Source of the DNA: Balamuthia mandrillaris
Lineage: Eukaryota > Discosea > Longamoebia > Balamuthiidae
Reading direction: 5' to 3'
DNA length: 64,000 bases
NCBI GenBank assembly: GCA_031835245.1
Contig: JAVKOQ010000062.1
Coordinates: 62,001-126,000 of the forward strand
Part shown: piece by piece, positions 1 to 10,779 of the stretch
How positions within the stretch are numbered: the first letter of the stretch is position 1
Layout: every line of letters begins with the position of its first letter
Notes under the pieces: generated by a model
Database searches by the model: none
What the model was told of the DNA's origin: nothing
The model's input: only the letters and a program-made list of their open reading frames with translations
Translations under genes and position numbers: made by a program

Positions 1-1071
1 CTGGAGTAGTAAGCCCTGGAAGGTTGAGGCCCAGCTCCCTCAGAACCAATCCGATCAGCACCAACGTCAACAAAAAGAGCTCAAGCAGCAGCAGCAGCAG
101 CAACAAAAAGGCAAGCGAGAAAGCGAACACCGAACGCGAAAAGAAGAAAGAGCGAAGAACTCTTTCGGCCGTTTTCACCGACGACGTCAACAACGACGAA
201 GACAAAGAGAAGCCCAACAAGAACAACAAGAAGAAGAGCAACAACAGCAAGAACAACAGAAAAGCAAAGAGGTCATCCACCGCAGCGGCGACGATGTTGT
301 CCGTCTCCCCAAAGACCAATTGGAGGGCGTTGGACCTGAGCGTGTCCTCGGCGACGGCCGCTTCGGCTGCCGCCAAAGCCGATGTCTATCGCGTTGGTTG
401 GACGCTGGACTCATCGTCCGCTTCCTCCTCCTCCGCGGCTTCTTCCTCTGCCTCTTCCGCGACCGCTTCCTCTGCCTCTGAAAACGAGGAAGAGAACGAA
501 CAGGAGGAAAACGAGGAGGAGGAAAACGAGGACGAGCCGGAAGAGGAGGAAGAAGAAGTCACAACGAAAAAGAAAAAGAAGCAACAGAAGCCGACACCCA
601 GAAAGAAACTGGAAGCCGAAGAACAACGACAAAGCGAAAAGCTGAAACAGAAAGAGAAAGACGAACAGGAGGAGGAGGAGGAGGAGGACAAAGGAGAGAA
701 CTTGGAGGCCTACATCAACATAGTGGTGGTAGAGCTGAAGACCAGGAAGGAGCGCATTCGCGATATGCAGCAGCAACTCACCGACAAGGAGAATGCCATC
801 AAGAAGCTGCAACAGGAGCATGCAGTCATGAAGCAAGGGCTGGAGAAAGAAGAGGCTGAGTACAAGGAGCTAGAGGTGTTGCTTGCGCGAAAGGAAAAAC
901 AGAAGCAGAAACGAGATAAGGAGAAGGATAAGCAGAGAAGGCTGTTGCAGCATCAGGACAGCAGCATCTCTCTGACCTCCTCCTTGTCTTCTATCCCTTG
1001 TCACTCCACCATCAAAAAGATTGTTGAGGGAACGGATAAGCTGCCGCGTTCTATTTCAGAGGAAGAGGTTT

Positions 1072-1106
<35 letters not shown>

Positions 1107-1398
1107 GTCCCATTCATTCTTCTCATTTGGCAACCAAAACAGTTAATGCACTTTTGGAGGACGTTCCGTCATCAAGTGCCTTTGCAGCAGCGTCGCTATC
1201 ACGACACAGTCTATCAGGACGCCTTTGTCGGGTCCGAGGCCGTTGACTGGATCATCGCCAACTGGACCAGAGACAAGCTGGAGCGTCGCCAGGCCGTTTG
1301 GTTGGGCAACTGCGTGATGCTGACTGGTGGCTTTAGGCACGTGGCTGAGAGTTGTGCTTTTATGGATGCCAACACTTATTATATTTTCACTGTACGTT

Positions 1399-1429
<31 letters not shown>

Positions 1430-1552
1430 TGATTGTTTTTCTTTGTTGCTCTTATTCATTCGTTATGAAACAAACTCTTTAGGATGCGGAATGCAAATAC
1501 CCAGCTCAACAGTTAAAGCCATTTACAGGTCTTTTGCAAATCAAAGGTTTGT

Positions 1553-1586
<34 letters not shown>

Positions 1587-3450
1587 TCTCTCTCTCTCAT
1601 TAACACGAACTGTGCTGTTATACTTTTTTAACAAACAGAGATAGAGTTGCATGACCTTAACAAAAAGGACTATAAGTCTATTAACTTTTACTGCGAGCAT
1701 CAAAGGTATCGGATAAAGGAATGGTCCAAGGGCGTGTGCATGTATTTGTACGTATTTACTCTGAGCTATCCGTTTCTCTGTCTGAACCTTTCTCTTACTT
1801 AACAAAACAACGCCAATAACCAGCATCGTATGGAGGTCAAACGCAGAGCTGAGAGTGGTGGTAAAGAAAAAAGCAGGCCCAGTCAGAGACAGAGTATTAA
1901 CAGCAGTGCATATCCCGTTGCACGTTTTGACGGTGGGAGAGGTCTATGACGATTGGCACAACCTTTACATCAGTAGCAAGCGACGGACCTCCGCTGCCTT
2001 TGTGGCCCACCAACAAAACAAGGGCGCTGGTGGCGGTACTCCAATGCCTAAGATACGCCTATGCATGAACTATACCTTTTTGAATGTACGTTGTTGTCTT
2101 ATGTTGTTGTTGTTCTTCTTGTTGTTGTTGTTCTTCTTCTGCTGCTTCTTCTTCCTCCTCCTCCTCTTCTTCTATTTCATTCTCTGACAATATAAATCTC
2201 CCTCTCCCCCTCCCTCTACTCCCTCTCTCTCTCTCTAACAGAATACGGTGGATGATGGTTTGGCTCTCCCGCCTGTTGAGTTTGATCCGGAGCGATGGTG
2301 CACGCAAGCCAGCCATGAGTCCTTCACACGACCAATGCCCTCCATCACGGATGGTTACGGCTCCAACCATCGCTGCTGCGCATTGAACAATGTCTATTTC
2401 CAAGTGGGCAACGTAAACAAGTTTATTGGCAAAGCGAGGCAACGTGTTGAAGAGGAACAACAATTATCCTCTTGTTCTTCTTCTCCGAGTTCGAGCCCAT
2501 CCAACTCGTCTTATTCCCTAAGAAGACGAACCAACGTTTCGGGAAAACTTGAGATGAGCTCTCCTTCACTTCCACGCGAAAACAACAATGCTTCAACGAC
2601 AATAACGACGACCACTCTAACGAAAGACTTTTATTTGAATGAAGAAGAACGTGGTGGAGACGACGACACGGATGATGACTTTACCATATCATCAGCAGCA
2701 GATGAGGTAACAACAGAGTCCTCTGCAAAAGAAGAAGCGAAAGAACGAAACGATGAGAAGAAGATAGCAAAGGCCGAAGATGGAGAGAAGCAGAAGAAGG
2801 ATGGCAACTGCCTTGGAGTAACTGACTTTAGCGGAACCCAAATATTCTACGAACACCTCAAGAGCGGCTCGCAAAATATGTTGCAGGATGGAAACGGCGA
2901 GCAAGATTCTTCGTATCCTTCTTTCTCTTCGATGATTGCTGCGTTGTCGGCTGCTGACGAAAGCGCAGCGGATACAGTCAGCGATAACGAGGACGATACG
3001 GACAAATCAAATGATACTGATGATAAAGACAAAGATGGCACCCAAGATGACGACGAGGAGAGCATTCATTTTCAACCAAGCGATTGCTCCTCCTGCGAAG
3101 TCATCACTAGCCATAGTAACACTAAGGAGGAAGACATTCCAACAAGAAAAGAAATAGACTCGGTCATGACGATATTTGCGGATGGCAAAGCGCTCAGACT
3201 CAACTTGAAGGAAATAACAGCCAGTGGCGGTAAGAGTGGAGGCGCCAGCAGCAGCAACAATAGCGGGACGCTTAGCGGAGCAGAAACGAGGCGAGGCAGC
3301 AAAGATGAAGAATCCAGTGGAAAGAAAAGCAAAGGCACCCCCAGCGCTTCTCTCTGCGCCACTGCCACCACTGAAGATGGAGAACCTTGCGTTCTGCTTT
3401 ATGGCGTGTTCAGTTATGGTAATGTTATCATTCTTCTCGCTCGATCTTAT

Positions 3451-3495
<45 letters not shown>

Positions 3496-4381
3496 CTATG
3501 CTTTGTTCAGCTTTGTTCGATCTTCGCAACGAGAAAGTGGAGGTGTTTGTGCAGTTGACACCTCCCTATGGACCCTGGACTTCCGTCGGCATCAGCGAGA
3601 CCGATCGCAATGGCCGCCTCATCCATGCCGTCCCCTACAGCCAATGTCCCATCCAGTCCGCCGCCGGCCATTACCCCGTCCGCATGGTGGTCCTCGTCCG
3701 TATTCCCCTCCTTTCCTTCCATCTTCCCCCCTCGCTTCACGCTAAACGAATGATTCCTACAACACCAAACAGGGAGACCGCTCGGTGGCGGCCGGTTCCC
3801 TCTGGATCATCAAGCCCGGCACCGGGGCCGTCGTGTTCGATATCGACGCCACGCTGACCCCCGGCGACGAGCAGGTGGTCACCCAAATGACGCTCAGCTG
3901 GCTGCGCCAGAAGTACGACCCCCGCCTGCGGGACGGGGCCGTGGCCGTGGTGCGGGCCTGGAGCATCAAGGGCTACCTCCCCATCTACCTCAGCGGGAGG
4001 GCCGGGTCGCAGTACAACATGACCAGGCACTGGTTGATACAGCACGGCTTCCCGCCGGGCCTCATCCTGTTGACGGACACCCTCACCCCCACCGTGCCTT
4101 TCTACAAGTCGGTCGGCATCTTCAAGCGAGAGTTTCTGAAGAAGCTCAAGGAGGAGTACCGGCTGGAGTACGGGGCGGTCTATGGCAATACCATGACGGA
4201 TGTGAGGGCCTACGAGGAGGCGGGCCATCCCAAGGCCACCACGTTCATTGTGGGCAAGCTGGGGGGCAAGCATGGCACGGTACCCGTGGGCAACGGCTTC
4301 CTGGCCAACGTCAAGTATGTGATCGAGGAGTGTCCTGTCGCGCGCGTGCCGGCTCTTCCTTTTGATAGACAGTTCTTCGAG

Positions 4382-4387
<6 letters not shown>
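1..4387 (+). CDS. DEP domain and LNS2 (lipin/Nir-type) domain protein, 5' partial
   Basis: The reading frame is open from base 1, so the true start may lie outside the window; the first in-frame ATG is near 294. At least eight exons can be joined. Order: a Ser/Lys/Glu-rich low-complexity head, a coiled coil (about 700-950), a DEP domain (about 1143-1391, with the GSEAVDWI and FRHVAES signatures), a beta-rich region of unclear class (1639-2090, possibly C2-like), a long acidic Ser-rich linker (2242-3418), and a C-terminal LNS2 domain (3510-4387). LNS2 domains of PITPNM/Nir proteins bind phosphatidic acid; lipins use a DxDxT motif as phosphatidate phosphatase. This protein keeps DIDATLT and a YGNTMTDVRAY motif, so catalysis is possible but unproven. 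DEP domains usually give membrane or GPCR/Rap-pathway targeting. Introns after the DEP exons carry CT tracts directly behind the 5' splice site. The combination suggests a membrane-lipid signalling protein. Confidence 0.75.

Positions 4388-4411
<24 letters not shown>
4386..4411 (+). repeat. (GA)n tract in 3' UTR
   Basis: A GA dinucleotide run begins at the stop codon of the DEP-LNS2 gene. It is one of the few tracts here with purines on the sense strand. Confidence 0.85.
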
Positions 4412-4412
<1 letters not shown>

Positions 4413-4585
4413 CTGGTCGTGTTTTTTTTGGTTTTGCGTGCTATTTTTTTGGTTTTGTTTTTGTGTTTTGTTGTTTGAAACAAAAATATATAAAGTTCTG
4501 ATATCTACAGAAAGTTACTATTTTGTTTTGGGTTTAGAATAAGAAAGCAAAAAAAAAACAAGAGAGAAAAAAAAAAGGAGGGATA

Positions 4586-5241
4586 CTAAGAGAGAAGGGC
4601 TTTGGCGAGAATGGCGATGACGAGGCCAAGAATAATCATGCACAACAATAACATTATCAACTTCCGTCCTGTCTTCTTTTGTAGCTTTTCTCCCTTTTTT
4701 TTTTTAACAAAACAACATTTTTTAAGATAACGTCGGGTTAACGCAAGAAGAGGGGGAAATAGGAGAGAGGCGTACTTCATCCAGTTCCTTAACGACATGG
4801 TCGATGTTAACTGCTGTGTTCTCAATGTTGTAGTCGATACGATCTAATATAGTTCCCTTTTTTCGTGTTCAGAAAATGATGAGATGAGGGCTGATTAGAC
4901 GGTTCTCTCTCTCTCTCACTCTCTCTCTCTCTCTCAATCTCTCTCTCTCTCTCTCTCCCTCTCTGAAAATGATAAGTACCTGATCGACAATAAGTATAGC
5001 AAGCTCTCTGAATATCTCCGCCAAGTCGATGATGGACCTCTGAATGTTCATTATTTCATGCGTTCTGCTATCCACTTCGCCTTCTATCTTCTCCAATTCT
5101 CGCAGCTGCTTTTCATCAAAGCCTGTGTCATACATATCCATGGATAGCTGGCCCGGTGCGGATCCACCATTTCCTTCTTCCAGCATTACCTCTGAATAGC
5201 TGAATCGGTTCGACTGATCATTCCTTGCTTGCAAATCTTAT

Positions 5242-5278
<37 letters not shown>

Positions 5279-6303
5279 AAAGTTAGATGAGATCAAGAAA
5301 AGCAATACAAAAAGGAGGCATAAGAAAAGTGGAGAACGAGAGAATGCAGAAGCGAGAAATGTACTTTGTAGATAAGACTTTTGAGAGGAACGGAAACGAG
5401 AGGAAAGGGATTGAAGGGAGGAGGCAAGGTTCATCTGCACGTTCTTTTTCATTCGTTCTTCTTCATCGCTGTTGGAAGGTCTCTTTCCCAGTGCTTTAAC
5501 ACGCGCTTGCGCTTTGTGGAACAACTGAAAGAAAAAAAGAAAAAAGAAAAAAGAAAAAAGAAAAAAGAAAAAAGAAAAAAGAAAAAAGAAAAAGAAAAAT
5601 GAGAAAAGAGAAAAAAGAGAAAGAAATGACGAGAAAGAAAAACTAACTTCAGTTATTTCGCCAGTTTGGATTTCAATGGCTTGTTCCTCCTCGACTCGGT
5701 CATCAAAGCCAGGCAATAGGTGCTTCTGATGCAAGGTCTTCAGCTCTTTGACTGTTGGTTTTTTTGTTTGATGAGAACAGCATGGATGGACATAACGAAA
5801 CCCGTCTATAAGAGAAGATAGGGCGAAAGGAGAGCGGCGATTGAGAGAGGAGAGAGAGAGAAGGCATTTATCGTACTCTTTGATTTGATTCTTTCAATGT
5901 CGTAGTTGACTTCGTCAACTAAGGACATCCAAACAGGCGGTATATCCACTCTAAGCTCTAGTTCCATTGAAAAATAAAATCAGCAACAAAGATTTTCGGT
6001 AGGATTTCTTCTTCTCACATCCAATCAGAATGGTGAAGGAGAGAAGGGGTAAATACCATCAGCTCCATCTTTGCTAAGGAAGGCCGACTTGTCCTCCTTT
6101 CCCACCACCGAGTAGCCCGAGGAGTGAGAGCCGCCGCTCACCGCGTCGACGACGCTCCCTCCAAGCGTCGTGCGAAACTGGCCCGAGGCGTTCTTCCTCG
6201 CGCCCACCGTCTCGTCCCTGTGGTGCTTGAAAAATTCCGTCCTGTCTCGAAACACCCCAACCTTCTTGGCCTTCACGGCAAAGCGCTTCTTGTCTGCGTT
6301 CAT
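4586..6303 (-). CDS. Syntaxin 16 / Tlg2-type Qa-SNARE
   Basis: A trans-Golgi/endosomal t-SNARE split over about seven exons. The N-terminal exon (6025-6303) begins MNADKKRFAVKAKK and carries an FFKHHR stretch. The next exon reads LELRVDIPPVWMSLVDEVNY then DIERIK, which matches the PPxW and DExxYD region typical of syntaxin 16. An Habc-like helical region lies at 5400-5730. The SNARE motif spans two exons (about 4980-5130 and 4790-4850) and contains IIDLAEIFRELAILIVDQG followed by TILDRIDYNIE, the Qa core with its central glutamine. A single C-terminal membrane anchor (IMLLLCMIILGLVIAILAKA) ends at the TAG at 4586. Syntaxin 16 works with Vti1, syntaxin 6 and VAMP4 in endosome-to-Golgi retrieval; that role is inferred from family membership. 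Confidence 0.85.
4905..4965. repeat. CT microsatellite in syntaxin intron
   Basis: CT-rich run on the + strand inside a minus-strand intron, so the sense strand is purine. It is an exception to the window-wide sense-pyrimidine bias. Confidence 0.85.
5526..5600. repeat. (AAAAAAG)n tandem repeat
   Basis: About ten copies of a 7-bp A-rich unit lie in an intron of the syntaxin gene (sense strand CTTTTTT). Confidence 0.85.
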
Positions 6304-6718
6304 TCTTTATTTATTGTTTTTTTGGTGGTAGTGGTGCGTATGGGATCGAATCCACTCAAATTAAAACAAAAAAACACAAAAGCCCTTGAAGAGAGAGAGA
6401 GGGGAAGGGAGAGAGGGAAGGGTGAGGGGGAGGGGAGGGGAAGGCTCTTTTTTTTTTCTGGATTGCTTTACTTCCACTTCTCTCTCTCTTTTTTTTTTGT
6501 TGTTGGTTCCTTTTTGTTGCTTTTTCGGCGACACCTTTTCTCCCTCAAACCCATTTGCTGCACAAAACCTGCAGGAATCGAGAACGATTGGTGCTTCCCT
6601 TTGTTATTGGTGCGCAATTTCTGAACACTTACTGGTCGAAAGCTGCACAACAAGTGTAACAAAAAAAACAAACAAAATAGATAAGAAAAGAAAAGAAAAA
6701 AAAAAGAGAGTAGCGGAG

Positions 6719-8911
6719 ATGCGTAGCGCAGCGGCCATGCGACGACGAGGATGGCCGCTTTCTGCTGCGGCGTCCGGCGATGGGCTCAACACCAACGGCG
6801 GCGGGCTTGGACTCGCGCGGCACCCCGCTGCTTGTGCGGCAGCCGGAGCAGCGTTGGGCTTGGGCTCGCGCGGCACGATTCGCGCTCCCCTTTTTTCCTC
6901 CGGCCCCGCTTCCTGTCGCCCCCGCTACTACCGCTGCTGCTCCGCGCTCGCGGGCCCCTCCTCCCCTGCTCCACGCTCCCTTTCCTCTGCTCGTTCTCAT
7001 CCGCAACGACCTCTGATCTCCTCTCGCTCTCTTCACACTGCCGCTCCTTCTTCTTCTTCCGCGCCGGCCACACATGAAGAATTCCCGCAACAGCCGCTGG
7101 GCTCCGCGCTTCTCTCCACCAGAAAGGAGTACCGCGTGGATTCGTCCGTGCGACTTCCGGACGGGACCTACCTGCGCGCCCAGGACGCTCGCGACTTCAA
7201 ACGCCTAGCCCGCAGCATAGCTCCCGCTGCCCAAAAAGATGAGGCGGCCGCGTTGGCCTACGCCCTGCGCTTCTTGCCCAAGGGCTTCAAGGGGTTGGAG
7301 GGCGACCTGAAGCTTGACCTCTCTGCCTACAGGGGCTACGATGAGCTGCTCACCGCCTTCCTGCAAAAGATGTTGTACCCCCACGAGGTAGGTCAAGGCT
7401 GGCAAGTCATCTCCTCCGACAAACAGCAAGAGGGCTCAGCCATGACCGAGGAAGAGGAGAGGCAGGTTGTGACAAAAGCAAAGGAGCGTATTCGACAGCT
7501 GAAGGATGTGCTAGAGGAGAAGCTGGCGGAGCAGAAAAATTCTAACATGGCTCAGCTGGCGGCCATAAGGAACGAGATACGGCAGGAGCAGCGCAAGATC
7601 AAAATACTGCACCAAACGAAGCAGGCCAACAGGGAGCCTCTCTACCCATGGCATGATCAGAACGCCTTTGACTGGCCGCCCAAAGCTGTGGTGCGCGCCC
7701 TTTGTCCTGATGCCAATGGCCTGAGGGTTGTGCAGGTGGATTGGCGCCGCCATGTCATCATTTGCGCAGAATTCCTGCTCGATGAAGAAGCAGAGGAAGA
7801 CAGAGGAGGCATGCGTTATGGCCACGGCATGGCAGGAACAGGAGGCGGGCAGCCTAGCCTGTCACCTTCCACAGGTGTAGCAGAGGACGGGTTTGAGGAA
7901 GGATTTGATGAGGAAGAATTTGATGAGGAAGAATTTGAGGGAGCGATTGAAGATGAGGAATTGAAAGGTATTGTTCAACAGCTAAAGGATGAAGCGATAA
8001 AAGAATACGAGAACGTGGAGGAGCTAGTGGCCAAGTATCCTGAGCTTCAAGATGAAGAACTGATGAAACAGAGAGAAGAGGAAGTGAAGGCATTCATCAA
8101 AGAGTTGACTACAAAACAAGCAGAGGACCTGTACGGAGATGACTTCAACGCAGCCCATAGCATGTGGGATCGTTTAGACGAGGAGGTGGACCCCAACCAG
8201 TACTACCCCCACCGATATGCCGAATATCCCCTCTCCCCCCAATGGGAGCTGGCCCTGAAGAAGCTTGGGTGGCCCTTACCTCCCCTCATTAACTCTAGTG
8301 TGTACCGTTTGGTAGGCCCCAAGGCGGGTCCTTACTACGGGTTGAAGCATCGCTATCACCCTGACCTGTTGAGCCCTGCGGTGGAGGAGCCCGAGGAGTG
8401 GGTGCCCATGGAGCAGGAGCATGCCTATTGGCAGTCAGGCGGTGAGGAGGAGATGAGGGTGCTCCAAACTGGAACGCTGCTGCCCCAGTTACCTGCCTTC
8501 CACAACATCTATTGGAAGCGAGGAAGGGAGGAAGAGGAGCCTAGCAGTATGGATTTGTCTCTCTCACAACTTATGAGGAAGGAGAATGGCAACTACTTGT
8601 TCCCAAGCCATGAAGAGGATGAAGGAAAGGATCGGGTTAGCGCAAAAGCAAAAGGAAAAGGAAAAGGAAAAGCAAAGAGAGAAACAGAAGAAGCAGAGAA
8701 AGAGGAGGATGGGGATGAACAGGCACCTACTGTTCTGTTTGTGAGCGACGACTACGACGCCCAATTGGAGCAGTTCCAGGCGGGCATCGTGCAGGAGTAC
8801 AAATCTTTGCAGTCAGGAAAGCAGGATCTCGTCTTCTCTAACCCGAACTCGGAAGGCTTTGTGGACACCGAGGATTGGCACGAGGAGGACCGTGGATCCA
8901 GGAGGAGATAA
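6719..8911 (+). CDS. Intronless unknown protein with presequence-like N-terminus
   Basis: A single uninterrupted frame of 730 codons from the ATG at 6719, in a window where nearly every other gene has introns. The first ~100 residues are rich in Ser, Arg and Ala with almost no acid, as in mitochondrial presequences. The middle has a coiled coil (about 7455-7620), then WPPKAVVRALCPDANG and VVQVDWRRHVIICAEFLLDE, then long Glu/Asp-rich stretches. A further ordered region near 8150-8400 is rich in Tyr, Pro and Trp (YYPHRYAEYPLSPQWELALK). A Lys/Glu-rich low-complexity segment lies at 8640-8715. I recognise no family. Mitochondrial matrix location is an inference from the N-terminus. It ends 85 bp from the convergent NAA38-like gene. 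Confidence 0.7.
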   Translation: MRSAAAMRRRGWPLSAAASGDGLNTNGGGLGLARHPAACAAAGAALGLGSRGTIRAPLFSSGPASCRPRYYRCCSALAGPSSPAPRSLSSARSHPQRPLISSRSLHTAAPSSSSAPATHEEFPQQPLGSALLSTRKEYRVDSSVRLPDGTYLRAQDARDFKRLARSIAPAAQKDEAAALAYALRFLPKGFKGLEGDLKLDLSAYRGYDELLTAFLQKMLYPHEVGQGWQVISSDKQQEGSAMTEEEERQVVTKAKERIRQLKDVLEEKLAEQKNSNMAQLAAIRNEIRQEQRKIKILHQTKQANREPLYPWHDQNAFDWPPKAVVRALCPDANGLRVVQVDWRRHVIICAEFLLDEEAEEDRGGMRYGHGMAGTGGGQPSLSPSTGVAEDGFEEGFDEEEFDEEEFEGAIEDEELKGIVQQLKDEAIKEYENVEELVAKYPELQDEELMKQREEEVKAFIKELTTKQAEDLYGDDFNAAHSMWDRLDEEVDPNQYYPHRYAEYPLSPQWELALKKLGWPLPPLINSSVYRLVGPKAGPYYGLKHRYHPDLLSPAVEEPEEWVPMEQEHAYWQSGGEEEMRVLQTGTLLPQLPAFHNIYWKRGREEEEPSSMDLSLSQLMRKENGNYLFPSHEEDEGKDRVSAKAKGKGKGKAKRETEEAEKEEDGDEQAPTVLFVSDDYDAQLEQFQAGIVQEYKSLQSGKQDLVFSNPNSEGFVDTEDWHEEDRGSRRR

Positions 8912-8995
8912 CCCTCTTCTCTCGCTCGCTCTCTCTTCTCTCTCTTCTCTCGCTCACTCTCTTGACTTGTGTTTTGCACCGTTTAAACTTTTTTT

Positions 8996-9867
8996 TTATG
9001 AAGTGTCGTTGGATGACTGTGCATCTTCCTCTTTCTTCTTCGCTTCGTCTCCTTCTTCTAGTTTTTCTTTCTCTTCTTCTTCTTCTTCGTACCGCTCCAA
9101 GTCATTATCATCATCAAAGTCATCATATGCGTCTTCTTCTCCTCCTTGTTGTTCATTGTTTGCTGTTGTGATGGCCTCCACTTGTTTCTGCCTCTGCTTC
9201 TTCTTTTTCTCCCAAAGCGACTTGCCTTCCGCGGTGAGCTCCGCCACAAACACTCGCTCCACGTGCTTGCCACCGATCAGAATCAATCCTGCGTTTCTCC
9301 TCTCCTCCTTCTCTATATTTTTTTTTTCGTTTGATGATGATTATTTATGATGAGAGAAGGAGGAGAAAAAAACAACAGCAACGAACCTGGTTCACCAGGG
9401 ACCGAGCCAACGCGCCGGTACTCCACGCATTGGTTCAGGATCAGGTTGCGCTGCCGATCGATGCACAGCAGGCGGCCGACAAAGCGACGCCCATCCCGAA
9501 TGTCCACCCGCACTTTGCGGCGCAGGCAGCGGCGGCGGGCATTCTCCAAGGCGGGGGTGTCCGGCTTGTCGTTGCTGCTGTTGCCGAGGCGAGCGTCCCA
9601 CGTGTTGTTGGGTCTCAGCTTGAGGCCGCAGCGGGAGCAGTAGGCGTCCCTGTGGCGACGGACAAGATTGCCGCAGGCAGCGCACTGGCCGTCCAGCTTG
9701 GAGGAGGAGGCAGCCTCCTCCTCCTCCTCCCCTGGTGGTGCGAGGCCGTTTTGTTGCGAGAGGGAGAGGTGGAGGTCTGGAACGAGAGTGGCAGTGGGAG
9801 CAGAGTCGTCGGCTACGCCTTGCCGAGAAGAACCATTCTCCAGGTCTTCTTGCTCTCCTTCGGTCAT
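8996..9867 (-). CDS. NAA38/LSMD1-like NatC auxiliary subunit with N-terminal zinc ribbon
   Basis: Two exons. The LSm fold is the core: VRVDIRDGRRFVGRLLCIDR, then NLILNQCVEYRR in exon 1, and GLILIGGKHVERVFV in exon 2 (about 9230-9300). This closely follows the LSMD1/NAA38 pattern (DGRxxVGxxLCxDRxxNxIL, later a V-x-GxHIV-like strand). NAA38 is the small auxiliary subunit of the NatC N-terminal acetyltransferase, which modifies nascent chains at the ribosome. Unusually, a CAACG...CSRCG pair of CxxC knuckles precedes the LSm domain, forming a likely zinc ribbon that the short animal NAA38 proteins are not known to have. The C-terminus is a long acidic, Lys/Glu-rich tail. The start at 9867 is the only ATG upstream of these domains. 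Confidence 0.75.
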
Positions 9868-10084
9868 TTCTTTGCTTTCCGTTTGACCAGACGATAGGAA
9901 AATAAAAAACTATCGAATATCGTGAGAAAACACACGTGTCGCCATTAAAATAAAATGCTATGAGGCGATTTATTTTTGTGCTTGTCGATTAATGGCCAGA
10001 TATATCGAAAAAAAAGGAATAAAAAAAAGAAGCCAGAGAGAAGGAAAAAAAAAAGAGGGACTGCCTCACACCACAGCTGAGGAG
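9868..10084. promoter_or_regulatory. Bidirectional promoter region, NAA38-like / acid phosphatase
   Basis: The 217 bp between divergent start codons is AT-rich. It holds several TATCGA/TGTCGA-type words (near 9912, 9918, 9978 and 10003) that resemble half sites of the GTCGAC motif found at other promoters in this window. Confidence 0.4.
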
Positions 10085-10743
10085 ATGCTGACCCAGGGAA
10101 GAGCTCGTCGTCTTTTGCATCCAACTATTTTGCTGTTGTGGCTGGTGGTGGTGGTCATCAACGCCGAACAAACCAACAACGACAACAACGACGACCAACA
10201 GCAAAGCATTCAATTTGCCTCCACCACCACGTCTTCCTTCAAATCATCCTCCTCTCCCTCTGGTCGACACGTAGAACTCTCCGCCTCCACTTTGAAGGCC
10301 GCCTTGGTCATCACTCGCCATGGAGACAGGTCTCTTTTTGCCTTTGGTTTATTTTATTTTATTTTATTTTATTTTATTTTATTTTATATTTTATTATTTT
10401 ATTTTATTATTTTATTGTTTTATTAAAGATTTTATTTATTATTTTTCTATTTTTTTTTTCTATTATATTTTTTAAAAAATATAATAGAACGCCAGTGAAG
10501 CTCTTCCCTAACTCGACGAGCGAATGGCCGGAGGGCTTGGGCCAGCTGACATGGTTGGGCATGAAGCAGCACTACGAGCTCGGCCAAAAGTTCCGCCAAC
10601 GCTATGTGGAGGAGTTTGGCTTGCTGAGCCCGCGGTATTCCGTGCACGAGGTCTTTGCGCGTTCTACCAGCAAGGAACGAACGCTCATGAGCGCTCAGGT
10701 CTCTTCTTTCTTCTCACTCTCAAACTGTCAACCCTACTGATAC

Positions 10744-10779
<36 letters not shown>

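Noticed and set aside
9992-10084. Upstream ATG for the acid phosphatase
   Set aside because: It would place about 30 mostly charged residues before the signal peptide; the ATG at 10085 gives a normal one.
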